A stretch of 64,000 nt of DNA from the NCBI GenBank assembly GCA_030063045.1, contig JAQSEB010000031.1, positions 558,001 through 622,000 of the forward strand, written 5' to 3'. This DNA comes from Pratylenchus scribneri. Its lineage: Eukaryota > Nematoda > Chromadorea > Rhabditida > Pratylenchidae. The number at the start of each line of letters is the position of its first letter. The stretch's first letter is position 1. The translations under genes and the position numbers were made by a program. Positions 11,233 through 22,711 of this stretch are shown here, one piece after another. Under the pieces are notes generated by a model. It worked only from the letters and a program-made list of their open reading frames with translations, ran no database searches and had not been told where the DNA came from.

Positions 11233-12248
11233 ACTTCTTTCTTTTGGTTCTTCGCTTTTTCTTTCCTCCCTTTTCCCATTTGTTTCTGTGTTGTAAATAA
11301 ATTCGCAATGCAATTTTTGCATCCATCGTCGAGTCATGTTCGCCTTGTTGAATTTGAACACCGAGCAAGTGGTGGGCAAGGGTTTTGAGCGACGGTGTCC
11401 TTTTTGGGTCTTCAAGTGCCTCCCGCAATGGTTTATATTTGGCCGTGTCGCGAACCAGCTTTGGTGGATGTGTTATGCCGAGAACCTTTACAAAATGTGA
11501 TGGATTAAAAATAAAATGAAGAAAATGAAACCTTGAAGTCATTATGCAGTGCATGGCCAACAACAATATTATCGGAAAGGATTTTGCGAACTTCACTTTG
11601 AACTTGGGTGAATGGAATACCTGAAAATCGATTGAAAATCACTCGCTTATAGAAAAATTCCGAACCTCTTAGCAGATGTCCGGGCCTAATTCCGCTTACT
11701 TCTGTGCGATAATCAACAACTTGTTCGGTCTGAAAATGAATATTTTTGGTCGATTAATGATTTTGAATTTATTCTACCGGTTGGACATATTTGTCGTAAA
11801 TTGGTGCGCCTTCAATGTTAACGACGGAAACTGCATATTATTAAATTTTAATTATATTTGTTGATCAAAATAACCTCTTGCTAGCATGTCTTCCATTCCA
11901 TCAATTCCAGTCCCAACATATTCACAATCAAGGCCAAGGATTTTCGTTGTTTCATTCTGAAGCTGAGTCCTGAATTTATAAAAAATTAAAAGTTCAATTG
12001 ATCAGGACAATCCTAACTTAATATGTTGGGTGGTTGGTCAAATAATAGATCGAAAAATCAAACCTTTCCATTTCTGATGAGATTGTAATTGTTGATGCCT
12101 TAATCTCGGCGCGTGCTTTTTTCCATTTGTTTTCGGTCGAGATGATTTTTCGCTTTCTTGAGTTCAATTTTCCAGCTGCTGCGGAGGTTCTCGTCTCTTT
12201 TTTTATTGTTTTCAATTCTTTACGAAGTTCAGACCAATTTGTCGACAT
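11231..12248 (-). CDS. REXO4: REXO4-like DEDDh RNA exonuclease
   Basis: Predicted 3'-5' RNA exonuclease of the REXO4/ISG20 group, usually nuclear or nucleolar and linked to rRNA processing. Six exons in reverse order (12064-12248, 11875-11969, 11778-11830, 11666-11729, 11532-11620, 11231-11485) join to 741 nt, 246 aa. A basic Lys/Arg-rich N-terminus (KLNSRKRKIISTENKWKK) precedes the nuclease domain. Exo I is ILGLDCEYVGTG, supplying Asp and Glu; most relatives have Met where this has Tyr. The middle motif lies in VVGHALHNDFKVLG, with conserved His-Asp, and the last in LLGVQIQQGEHDSTMDAKIAL, with the H-D pair of DEDDh enzymes. The tail KKKRRTKRKK looks like a nuclear or nucleolar signal. It is convergent with disl-2 and about 500 bp from the divergent SLC10 gene. 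Confidence 0.92.
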
Positions 12249-12755
12249 CTCTTAAATTTTATTAAAATCATTGAAGTATAAAATTGAATTGTCCTTCCCT
12301 ATCTATAGAGCAAAACTCCCTAGTCACTTCTATAATATTTGAGTAATTATTTTCTTTGTTCCACATTTTTTAAATTAATTATGTACTTTTATTATTGAAC
12401 AGCGATCACATATTTTTAGATAATTATGATCGTTCGAAACAAAACTTTTTCGATGACGAATTTAATTAGCATTAACAATACCATAAAGAATTCTTGTTTT
12501 ATTAGGTGTCTCAAATTTTCAAAAACTTTTGTTGGCCTGGTAACGGCCATTTTGCGTGTGAAAATCACTAAAACTTTTCTTGATACGGCATCCCCACATT
12601 CCAATATAAATAAATAATTTAATATTTTCTCTTCATTTTCCGTCTCCAAAATATTCCCACAATTCCCCTAAATCATAAAAGCCAGTCGTCCGTCGCCCAC
12701 TTTTAATTTATATATTTGCCATGTTTTACCAACTAATTTTTTCAGATAACTTTTA
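12249..12755. promoter_or_regulatory. Divergent promoter region and putative trans-splice acceptor
   Basis: This is the 507-bp gap between the divergent REXO4-like and SLC10 genes. It must hold both promoters, but I see no specific factor site. TTTTTTCAG ending at 12745 lies ten bases before the SLC10 ATG with no in-frame upstream exon, so it is a good candidate spliced-leader acceptor. Confidence 0.45.
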
Positions 12756-14341
12756 ATGGATAATTTCACCTTTAATGAAACTTCAATAATTTTTCCAAAT
12801 AATCGTGATACACTTGACAGAATTTTCATCACCTTTTTAATATGCCTAATTTCAATTGCCAATGTATTAATGGGCTGTGAGGTAAAAACACAGAATTTAA
12901 CAAAAAAAAATATCAATTTTTTAGCTTGACCTTAATGCAGTTTTATCGACAATCAAAAGACCAATCGCACCTGCCATTGGATTTTTCACCCAATTTGCCA
13001 TTATGCCTTTGGTTAATTTTAATTACTTTAAAAATATTATTTTTCCTTTAAGCTCGCTTATTCAATATCTTTGCTCATTTTGTCCAGCGAAGGAAAACAT
13101 TTGTTGGCTTTAGGCCTATTCGTGACCGGATGTTCGCCTGGAGGCGGTGCCAGCAATTATTGGACGGTTCATTTTCCAATTAAGATAATTATCCAAATTA
13201 CTTTTTTTTCTAAAGATTCTTCTCGATGGGAACACCAATTTGTCCATTACGATGACTTTCCTCAGCATGATTGGCGCTCTTGGTCTGTTTCCTTATTCTT
13301 AAATATTAAATTGCTTTTTTTTCAGTGATGATGCCTTTTTGGATGCATTTACTTGGCCAAAAATTGATTCGGGCTGTTGACCATTCCGCCATCGTTCATA
13401 TTCCATATGCCAAAATTGTGGCTTCCCTTTTCACTCTCATTATTCCACTTTTCATTGGATTGGCCATCGCTAAAAAGAAGCCGAATTGGGCAATCAAAGC
13501 ACGAAAAGTAAAAAAGTTTAATTTCAAATAATTATTTCCTTATCAATAATAGGTGATGCGACCATTCATCATTTCCGTTTTGGTTGTGGTCATTGTTTTC
13601 GGAGTGGCAATCAATTTTTGGCTATTCAAATTGATCACATGGCCAATTTTACTTTCGTTAGCTCAATTCAATCATTAATTCATAAACAATTTTTCAGTGG
13701 ACTTCTTCTTCCTTGGTGCGGTTTCATGTTTGGCTGCTTCATTTCCATTTTATTGGCACAAAATCCGCAAGATGTCACTGCAATTGTAATTTAATATTAA
13801 AATTATTTTAATAAACTCATTTTCCAGGCCATCGAAACGGGTGTCCAAAATACGGGAATTGCGATTATGATGCTCAAAGTTTGTTGTTTTTGATTGGAAT
13901 TCAAATTATTCATAATTTTTCCTCTGCAGCTTTCTTTCCAAAGCCCCGAATCGGACATTGCCAGTCTATTGCCAATTGTCGTTGCTTGTTTCACCCCCGG
14001 ACCACTCCTTCTTGGCTATGCAATTCATTCGACGATGAAACGTTTTCGGATGCGAAGAAGAGGAGGCGGACAATCAACGGCACAAACAACAAATATTGGT
14101 TGGTTGGTTTATTTTATTATGCATTCATTCAATTATTAAATATTTTAATAAAATCTTTTTAAATTCAGTGCCATTCGGCGGTTGGACAATTCAACAGCAA
14201 CAATTGTTGGTGGCTGATAATTTATCCTCAATTTTGCCATTGAGAAATGCAGCACAAAATGAATTGGAATTGGCATCGCCTCCACCCGATTACGAAGAAC
14301 AAAACCAAGAAAAGGAAGAAGAACATCAACATCATCAATGA
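12756..14341 (+). CDS. SLC10-family (bile-acid/Na+ symporter-like) transporter
   Basis: Multi-pass membrane carrier of the SLC10/ASBT fold, expected to move an organic anion together with sodium; the substrate is unknown. About eight short exons start at ATG 12756 and end with the TGA at 14339-14341. The family's two signatures are present: GCSPGGGASNYWT (crossover region, where the family has a GG-x-x-SN motif) and AIETGVQNTGIAIMML (the E-x-x-x-QN helix). Hydrophobic segments include ITFLICLISIANVLMG, FISVLVVVIVFGVAIN-like stretches and LLLPWCGFMFGCFISILL. The Asn-rich N-terminus lacks a long extracellular domain, and the cytoplasmic tail is basic (RFRMRRRGGG), then Gln-, Pro- and Glu-rich, ending HQHHQ. 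It resembles the nematode and P3-like branch more than classical ileal transporters, but I cannot assign the subfamily. Confidence 0.85.
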
Positions 14342-14860
14342 GGAATGGATTGAGAAATGAATAGGACGACAGGGAAACAACCTAAATAGATGGATAGATT
14401 CCCCTCATTTTTGTAATCTCATCTCAATTCATGTTTTTACTATATATACATTTATTATATTGTGATTTGTGAATTAAATTGTTAGAATTTTACATGCAGT
14501 ATTTGTATTAAATTTAATGTATGTTCCCCCAGTAAAATTAATTGGCTTAACTAACATAATCAATTAAGAATAAGGTGCTATATATTGGTAATATTCCTAA
14601 TATACTAAATTATTACCTAACCTTAATGTCCCAAATTCCCTTGTTCAAATAGAGAAATTATTATTTTTTTTTCTTTATTAATAAAAGCATTCAATGGTCA
14701 AATGGCGCAACAATCAACAAATAAATAAATGAGGATAAATAAATAATATAATTGCAACAAAATAATTCACATCAGATATCCATCACGTTTTGATTATAGT
14801 CAATTATCCTCAATCACTTAAGCGATTATATTTTCTTATCCAATATCATCTTCCTTCTCT
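14342..14860. other. Convergent intergenic region (SLC10 / SNAPC4)
   Basis: The 3' ends of two converging genes meet here. The stretch is AT-rich with scattered AATAAA and ATTAAA strings, suitable as poly(A) signals. I see no gene or repeat in it. Confidence 0.5.
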
Positions 14861-17800
14861 TTATTGCCGCCGACCACGTTGATCATTGCCATTGGCAGGA
14901 AAAATAGACGATACATCCTTTTCTGAATTTGATGAATTCACAATAATATTATACAATTCAAAATAAACCTTCAATAATGCATATTCTGGCGTGGTGCGCA
15001 TTTCATCTGGGACCAAAGTGCAATTTTCGGCCACATCCTCCTCTTCAATTTTAATTGGACGTCGTTGATTTCTGGTAGAAGTGCTGGTCCCAGGTGTGTC
15101 CGCATCCAAATCATCTTCATCAATTTCTTGATTGTTGGCCAAATATTTTAAATAGCGATGCAAATCAATGCCCTTCTTCAGTCGACATCGAACTTTATTC
15201 TATAAAAAAAAATAATTAATTTAAAATAAATTTTACAACTTGGAAAATTTCAACAGCATTCAGAGTTGAAAGGCAAGGAGGCAAAAGTCTGCTGATAATT
15301 TTTGATAATGGTTCAGGTGGCAAAGGCAAGGCTGGCTGAGAAATTTGTGGCTTTTCAAGACGTTGCTTTTTCTTCCTCGAATTTGGTTTCGATGCGAATG
15401 GTTTGATGTCGATGGAATTGTCCATGTCCAATGGCATAATTATTGTATTCTTGAAGCCTTCCATTGCTGTGGATGAAAGGCCAGAGGATTTGCGACGTTT
15501 TCGAACACGGCTACCAATTGTTGGTGGTTCCTCCTTAAATAAAAAAAATAGATTAATTTTAAGGAATCTTAATTTTGATTTCAAAAAACTCTGATAGGAA
15601 TGAATTTTTTCAATAAGAATTAATAAACAATAAATTATTGAACCTGTTGTTGAAATTGTGCTGACGTTTGTGCCTTCATTGCCAATGTTTTATAGAGCTC
15701 CGGTGATATTTTCAATTTTGCCAATTCCCTCATGCTCATGTTCTGCCAATTATTAGGCAAAACAACCGCATTCTCCAAAGGTGGTTGTGGTTCAGGCGAT
15801 GAATTTAATTCTTCCACAAATTCTGGTTCCGGTTGAATTTTCACAGGAATGGGTGCAGGAAGATCATCGACAATCTGCGACGAATAATTATTGGCAATTA
15901 AAAAAAAAGGAAAAAAACCTGTTTGACATATTCGAACATTCGCTCCAAAATTGTTTCCCTCAATTCAAAATCCTTTCTGAATTTATACACAGCAGTGAAA
16001 TGAACTCGTTGCCGGACAACATAACACAATTTTAACATCAAATGCATGCGTCGCTCTTCCTGAATATTTTTTTTTTGGAAAAAAGAATAATCTTCAATTG
16101 AACTAATTAATTTGTTTTTATTTTATTATTTTTTATTAGTTTTAAGAACGAAAATGGACTTACATCTGACATGTTTTCAACTTCTTTTATAACTTCAACC
16201 ATCAAACGATCCGACCACCGGAGTGACTGCACATCATTATCGTCAAGTTTGTCCATATTTTCCAAAATTTTGATAAGTTTTGTCTTCCTCATCCTCCTTC
16301 GTTTTCGTCGTTTTGTAATCTTTTTCTTCTCCTTTTTCGGCTTTGGCAATTTCTTCATGCGAATTTTTGGTGGCCGTTTCTTATATTGTTGGTAGCTAAG
16401 ACGATCACTGAAATTTGTTGGAAATTTATTAAAGATGTAATCAGAATCGTGCCGCGACATTTGCGCACCCGACATTTGCGCACTCTATTAAAAACCCGAC
16501 ATTTGCGCACTATTTTTTTAACTAGGGGTTAGGGGCTAGGGTTAGGTTTAGGGGCTATGGTTTTAAGGGCTAAGGGCTAGGGGTTTGGGGATTCTATATA
16601 AGTTTGACTTGACTAAAAAAATAGTGCGCAAATGTCGGGTGCGCAAATGTCGGCGAACCAGCAGAATTGGTCATTTTTAAACTGACTTTTCAGTTGGAGG
16701 CAATAATTCCATAATTTGCTGGGACAAATGAGCCAATTTCTCTTCCGGAAACATTTGATCATAATATTCTCTTGCCTGGTTTGGATCATCCGGAATTTCC
16801 CTCTCTTTTTCCTTTTCAGCTTCAAGACGTCGGTCCGACTCGGCCAACCAAGCCAATGCTCTCTCCTTTTCTTCATCCGATAATTTATTTAATTCATTCA
16901 TCAAATCTTCTTTGTCGTATTCATTCGGATTTTTGTGATTAATTTTGATCCAACGTCCTGAGCCTTGGATTTTCCAATCATTGAATTCTTCAGTTCGCTT
17001 TTTTATAACTTTTGCTAAAAATTGGATGTAAAATTAGTTAAAATATAATTATTCCTTACTATAATCAAGGTCCACTCCGGTGTTTTTTGCGACAAATGCA
17101 CCAAGTCCAAGGCGAGAGGCCAACAAATTCCTTCGGTCTCCTTCTTTTCTTTCAAGAAATTTGGTGAAATCATCCAAAACGGATTTGCGTCGCATTTTGC
17201 AGTAAAGATAATTATTGGCAAAATGCCGGAATACGACTTTTCCATTTTGCTTTTCTTCTTGCTAAAAATTAGATAATAAAATTAAAATAAATGAACAAAA
17301 TATTCACCTCAATTTGATATTTGACCAGTACACGAATGCGCAATCGAACGTCCATATTGTTTCGGCCAGGTATTAGCTTTGCTATTTTTGCACATTCATC
17401 ACGCCCAAATAATTGAACTCCATACAGTAAACGTTGATGTTCTTCCCAAGTCCATGGCAAATCACGTCGTTTATGGTCAAGGACATGAATCCATCTTAAA
17501 ATAAATTGTATAAAATTTTATATATTTATTTTTAACCGGTCTCGACATTGCAAAGCTGATCTTCCTTTGACGCTTTCTGCAATTTTGCCCCAATTTTGCG
17601 GTCCATATTTGTTAATTGCTTCCAATAATCGCAGGTCCTCTGCCTCTGTCCACCGTCCATGTCGCAATTTCTCGCATAATGATCGAGTATAACGATATTC
17701 ACATGCCAATTTGCTTCTGCCCGGAATATACATCGAAACTTGAAAATATTTTAAATTTAAATTTTATTTAAATGTAAAATAACCCTTTGCCCAAGGAATT

Positions 17801-18993
17801 TCTTCGCCAATTTTGGTCAATGAAATTAAACGGAGCAATTTTTGATCTTCATCCGGTTTCCAAGGTCTATAAAAATTAAAAATAAATTAATAATTAATTA
17901 ATCGATTACATTGCTTCCTTTTGGGTTTGTTCAAGGTAGATTAATCGTTGAAAACAATGAAAAGCACTTCGATCTGTGCCCAATTTCTCGGCGATTGTAT
18001 CCCAGTTGGAATTCTCCTTTGCCAATTTCAGAATCATATCATCTTCTTCCGGGGTAAATTCATCTGTATTATAAGCCATTTCATTGCACCATTTTTGACG
18101 AAGTTGAGCAATTGACCGCGTCCCTTGAAACTGAAAAACAAAATTTTCTCTGTTTTTGGATCCAAAAATATTTACATCAATTGCCCAAATTTTTGCCCAA
18201 TCAACTTGGGAATAGTCTCGATTGTCGCGAAGAAATTCATCCATTCCTGTTCTTCGAATGTATGCAACTTTTCTATTTATCCGGTCCACACTGTCACGCC
18301 ATATTGCTTTTTGTTCATCGGTCGTCTCAATTCCTGCCGAGCGCAATTTGTTCAGATATAATTCCTTCCTAAAAATGATTTTAATTTAATTTTATTTGAA
18401 ATTAACCTCGGATCCAAGCTGAGAATTTGTTGATCTTTTAGTGAATTACAAACTGCGGATCGGAGTTGTTCACATTCCCGTTGATTCCCTAAAAATTAAT
18501 GCAATATTAATTTTATGTATTAAACTAACATCGCCGCTCTTCCTCAATCAATGGATTCACTGAACAAATTCGATCAATTTCCAATGCTTCCAAGTTTGAA
18601 TTTGGTGCCTGATTAAAAATAAAATATATTAAACCGTGAAATATTAAATTTCGTTACCATTCCATTAGAATCCTTGAAATACGGTGGCCAGCATGGAATT
18701 TTGGCGAGATCTCTTTTTCGGTGTTTAGTAGCATTCGTAAATGGATTTGCTATTTTGGAGCGAACTTGAGCTTGTAAATTTCGGTTCTGGTCAATTGCCT
18801 TGTCCACTTTAGCAATCAAACGATCCACCAACTCCACATATCCTTGATTGTATGAGAGCAATTTGATAATTTGTGCCAGGTCGCCATGTTCTTGCAGAAA
18901 ACGTTGTGTTGCATCCGAATCAATGGAAAAATTCTCATCGTCCTGTTGATTCGAAGTCGTAAAACTTGGTAAGCTATTATTTTCAGATTGCAT
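14861..18993 (-). CDS. snpc-4: snRNA-activating protein complex subunit 4 (SNAPC4/SNAP190), Myb repeats
   Basis: Largest subunit of the SNAP complex, which binds promoters of snRNA genes in the nucleus; in C. elegans it also serves piRNA loci. Start is ATG 18991-18993 and stop is the TAA at 14861-14863, with about fifteen exons. The N-terminus is acidic with a Leu-rich segment (LAQIIKLLSYNQGYVELVDRL). Myb-type repeats follow: FTPEEDDMILKLAKENSNWD, RPWKPDEDQKLLRLI, HGRWTEAEDLRLLEAINKYG with QNWGKIAESVKGRSALQCRDRW, and LPWTWEEHQRLLYGVQLFG. This matches the family's four-and-a-half repeats. Further on come an acidic coiled stretch, a strongly basic block (RPPKIRMKKLPKPKKEKKK) and a poorly conserved tail ending NDQRGRRQ. 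One intron carries the foldback element at 16455-16652. The subunit e gene starts about 190 bp upstream on the same strand, so the two may be co-transcribed. Confidence 0.92.
16455..16652. mobile_element. Foldback element with CGACATTTGCGCAC ends and telomere-like core
   Basis: Each end carries CCGACATTTGCGCAC-type units: three on the left (near 16455, 16470, 16497) and two inverted on the right (near 16624 and 16640), followed by T7 / A7 runs. The core (about 16520-16590) is a degenerate series of TTAGGG, CTAGGG and TAGGTTTAGGGG words. It sits in a SNAPC4 intron (donor AA|GTCAGT, acceptor TTTCAG), and the flanking exons splice in frame around it. It shares the CGACATTTGCG motif and a GCTAGGG-like core with the disl-2 intron element. 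Confidence 0.7.
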
Positions 18994-19182
18994 TTTTCAT
19001 CTGTCAATTATAAAAATTATCCATTAATTAAAATAAAAATCAATTCATAAAATAAAAATTGATAATAATTAAATTATCATTATTAAATTGTCAACAAGTT
19101 TAAATAATATGGAAATTTTCAGATTTATCGTTTATTTCATATCAAATAATAAATTCAGTCAATATGAATATTATATGCATCC

Positions 19183-19480
19183 CTAATTTGTATTGGCATC
19201 TCCCCACTTCTCGTGAATCCAAAATATTGTTTTAACAGGAATCTGCGGCCCAATCAGTGGGTTTAATTGATGGAGATAGACGATCAGCCAGAACATATAA
19301 CAGCATACTGCAGTCAAAACGATCATTGTTTGAACAATGCCTAAATATATTTTTAATTTACTGAAATATTATTTTGTAAAAAATACCTCGATTAACACCG
19401 CTTGGAACCAAAAACGGGCCACCTAGACCAATCAAAAGCCAAAATGCCGTCACAATTAAGAATGGAATTATTGCGGACAT
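19183..19480 (-). CDS. vha-17: V-type ATPase Vo subunit e
   Basis: Small two-helix subunit of the membrane Vo sector of the V-ATPase proton pump. Two exons (19387-19480 and 19183-19340) join to 252 nt, 83 aa, near the human length of 81. The protein begins MSAIIPFLIVTAFWLLIG, has the family turn PSGVNRGIVQTMIV, then CCYMFWLIVYLHQLNPLIGP, and ends KWGDANTN. NRG, CCY-FWL and QLNPL-GPQ are hallmarks of subunit e. The gene is too short and too split to appear as one long open frame. It lies about 190 bp upstream of SNAPC4 on the same strand, which would allow an operon, and 7 kb from V-ATPase subunit a. Confidence 0.93.
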
Positions 19481-20313
19481 TGTTATTTCTTGTATAATAA
19501 TTCAAGTGTGAAAATTATTTTAATTTTTATCTGATTAAAAAGTGATGAGTGAGTAAATTATATAAAATTATAACAAACAACACCATAAAAAAGCAAAAAC
19601 CATTAAATAAGAAGCAAAAATCGATAACTTTATACATTTACATTGTTAAAAAAGATAATAACAAAATGATAGACAATATGAATTAGAGAAAATGACTAAA
19701 AATAATTTTTAAAAATTTGGCATTTTATATAAGTGAGTGATGAGATTAGAGATGAAAGGAAATAAAACAGCATGAGACCAGAAAGGAGAGGGGTGAGAAC
19801 TGAGAATGAGTATGGGAGTTGTGATTGTGACCAAAAAGCAAAAACCATCATCATCGCATCGCATCGTCGCATCACTCACCTCACAAACCTACACTACACC
19901 GACTTCTCAATTAAATAATCTAGCAGAACAAAACCGATTCGTTTTTGTTGCTTAATTCTTATTAAATAATTCAGTGCAAACCAGTTTAGAAAACAACAAG
20001 CGCTCGGTCGCCGCTTCGCGGCTCCCGAGCGCTTGTAAAACGACATTAGAAAGAAAATTACTAAAATATTCCCTTTTAATTAAAATAGAAGATTGCAATA
20101 CTAATAGTCCTAATTGAAGATTGAAACACGCTGTGGATGGCATCAATTTATCTAGCTAATTTTATACTTTCATACATACACCCTTGATCATATCCTCTCT
20201 TCATCTTTTTCATATTACTCAAAACTTCTTTCATATACCTTATCACACACTCTTTCATTTTCCCCATTTATATTTCTCACTAATTCATCCCTTAAATTTG
20301 CCTATCATCTGTT
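19481..20313. other. Upstream region of subunit e with a GC-rich hairpin
   Basis: AT-rich non-coding DNA. It contains a CATCATCATCGCATCGCATCGTCGC run near 19850 and the hairpin at 19996-20036. I see no gene. Towards 20300 it grades into the pyrimidine-rich minisatellite. Confidence 0.5.
19996..20036. repeat. Near-perfect 41-nt GC-rich hairpin
   Basis: The outer stem is 12 bp (ACAAGCGCTCGG against CCGAGCGCTTGT). A symmetric TC/TC internal loop follows, then a 5-bp inner stem GCCGC / GCGGC closed by a TTC loop. Such a GC-rich, fully paired element in AT-rich DNA cannot be chance composition. It could be a miniature foldback element or a structured RNA; neither a transcript nor a target duplication can be seen. 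Confidence 0.8.
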
Positions 20314-20329
20314 TTGTTTACCTATCATT

Positions 20330-21760
20330 CTCTACTATTCCCGGTTTTTAGCCTTCATTCTCGACCATTCCCGCCTTTTACATTTCATTCTCGAATATTC
20401 CCAGCTTTTTGTCGTTCACTCTCGACCATTCTCGGCTTTTTACCTGCTTTTTACCATTCATTCTCGACTATTCCTGGCTTTTTACATTTCATTCTTGATT
20501 TTCCTCGGCTTTTTACTGTTCAATCTCGACCATTTCCCACTTTTCACCGATCATCCTCGACTATTCTCTGCTTTCTACCGTTCATTCTCGACTATGCTCG
20601 GCTTTTTTACCATTCACTCTCTACTATTGTCGGCTTTATTCCATCCATTCTTGACTATTCCTAACTTTGTACCCTTCGTTCTCAAACATTTCCAGCTTTT
20701 TACCCTTCATTCTCGACGATTCTCGGCTATATGCCATTCATTCTCGACCATTCCCGGCTTTTTACCCTTCATTCTCGACCATTCCCGGCTTTTTACCCTT
20801 CATTCTCGATGATTCTCGGCTCTATGCCATTCATTCTCGACCATTCCCGGCTTTTTACCCTTCATTCTCGATGATTCTCGGCTATATGCCATTCATTCTC
20901 GACCATTCCCAGCTTTTTATCTTTCATTCTCGATGATTCTCGGCTATATGCCATTCATTCTCGACCATTCCCAGCTTTTTACTCTTCATTCTCGATGATT
21001 CTCGGCTTTTTACCCTTCATTCTCGACCATTCCCAGCTTTTTACCCTTCATTCTCGACCATTCCCAGCTTTTTACCCTTCATTCTCGACCATTCCCAGCT
21101 TTTTATCCTTCATTCTCGATGATTCTCGGCTATATGCCATTCATTCTCGACCATTCCCAGCTTTTTACCCTTCATTCTCGATGATTCTCGGTTTTTACCC
21201 TTCATTCTCGACCATTCCCAGCTTTTTACCCTTCATTCTCGATGATTCTCGGCTTTTTACCCTTCATTCTCGACCATTCCCAGCTTTTTACCCTTCATTC
21301 TCGACCATTCCCAGCTTTTTACCCTTCATTCTCGACCATTCCCAGCTTTTTACCCTTCATTCTCGACCATTCCCAGCTTTTTACCCTTCATTCTCGACCA
21401 TTCCCAGCTTTTTACCCTTCATTCTCGACCATTCCCAGCATTTTACCCTTCATTCTCGACCATTCCCAGCATTTTACCCTTCATTCTCGACCATTTCCAG
21501 CATTTTACCCTTCATTCTCGACCATTCCCGGTTTTTTTCCCTTCTTTCTTTACCATCCCCAGCTTTAGCCTTCATTTTCGCCGATTCCCGGTTCATTCTC
21601 GACCATTCCCGGTTTTTTTCCCTTCTTTCTTTACCATCCCCAGCTTTAGCCTTCATTTTCGCCGATTCCCGGTTCATTCTCGACCATTCCCGGCTTTTTT
21701 TTCTTTTATTCTTGACAATTCCCAGCTTTTTAGCCTTCATTTTTGATTATTCTCGGCTTT
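20330..21760 (+). repeat. 31-bp minisatellite array
   Basis: A tandem array of TTCATTCTCGACCATTCCCAGCTTTTTACCC-type units (31 bp, split here as TTCATTCTCGACCATT + CCCAGCTTTTTACCC), roughly 45 copies. Two main variants interleave: one with CGACCATTCCCAGC and one with CGATGATTCTCGGC followed by TATATGCCA. Copies in the middle (21000-21480) are almost identical; both edges are more diverged, and near 21530-21690 a longer unit is itself duplicated. Because 31 is not a multiple of three and the unit has no stops, long open frames arise on both strands with a 31-residue period; they are artefacts. Confidence 0.93.
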
Positions 21761-22541
21761 TTTCTTATTCTTTACAATTCGCGTCATATTATCGACAAAT
21801 TTTTATATTTTTCATTCTTTTTTGACTATTCTCGATCATTTATACAATTCTCGACTTTTCCGTGCTTTTGCATTGATTTCTGAATTCATTCCTGGCTATT
21901 CATTCAAAACATATCTTTCTTAATATTGCTTTCATTCCCGTTATTTATGACAAATTATAATACAAAATCCCGATAATTTTTATTCATTATTATCTTTTTT
22001 AACTCATTCCCGGGCTTTTCTTTACGATTCTTACCCAAATTAGAATGAAAAAAGTTTTAAGAAAGCGCCGCCAATCGCCGTTGCGGGGCTCTCTGCCGCT
22101 CCCATTTGTCTAATAAATACTTATATTAATAATTAAATAATTTTAATAGCATTGTAATTTTTTTTTCACTCAATATATAAACTTTTTCAACTCATTCCAA
22201 ATTTCAAATCTTTTTCTTTAATTCAATACATGCAAAATTTATTTTTAAGTTACTTTATTTCTTTATTCTTTATGTCTAAAAACTCTTTTTCTTTATTCCT
22301 TAACTATATCATTTATTTTTGGATATTTTATTTAATAATACATAACGCCAAAAAATATGAATTTAAACAGCAATATTACACACAGAGATAATTCGTTTAG
22401 TATATTTGGATATACCATCATTAATTCCATCCGAAAAGCGCTTTATTTTATTAAAAACTAAATAAATTTAAAAAAAAAGCTGCTTTCGAAAATTAAACTA
22501 TTTCAAAAGCTGAATTTTACTAAATAAGAGAGAAAGAGGAT
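21761..22541. other. AT-rich region with a GC patch
   Basis: This follows the minisatellite. A GC-rich patch at about 22060-22110 (GCGCCGCCAATCGCCG, then GGGGCTCTCTGCCGCTCCC) resembles the inside of the hairpin at 19996-20036 and may be a decayed copy. The rest is AT-rich with no recognisable gene. Confidence 0.4.
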
Positions 22542-22711
22542 ATGTTCGGCTCTATTTCTCGTTTATATTTATTTGAGTTATTTATCAAAAGCCGCCTCAT
22601 TTACCGAAAATCGTTAATTACTGAATTATTCACAAGAAATTTCGCTAAATTAAAAAGTGGTTTTAATTCTATTAATGTAAGCATCAATTTTACAATTTTT
22701 TTTATTTTTAG

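Noticed and set aside
16520..16590. TTAGGG-like tract as a former chromosome end
   Set aside because: The repeats are degenerate, only about 70 bp long and enclosed by matching inverted ends, so they belong to a mobile element.
20330..21760. Regular repeats as a possible CRISPR-like array
   Set aside because: Units are head to tail with no unique spacers, and this is a eukaryotic genome.
20314..21825. Long open frames (up to 276 codons) with a repeating SFLPFILDHS-like motif
   Set aside because: They are translations of the 31-bp minisatellite. The unit has no stop codons, so open frames appear on both strands and in several frames with a 31-residue period.
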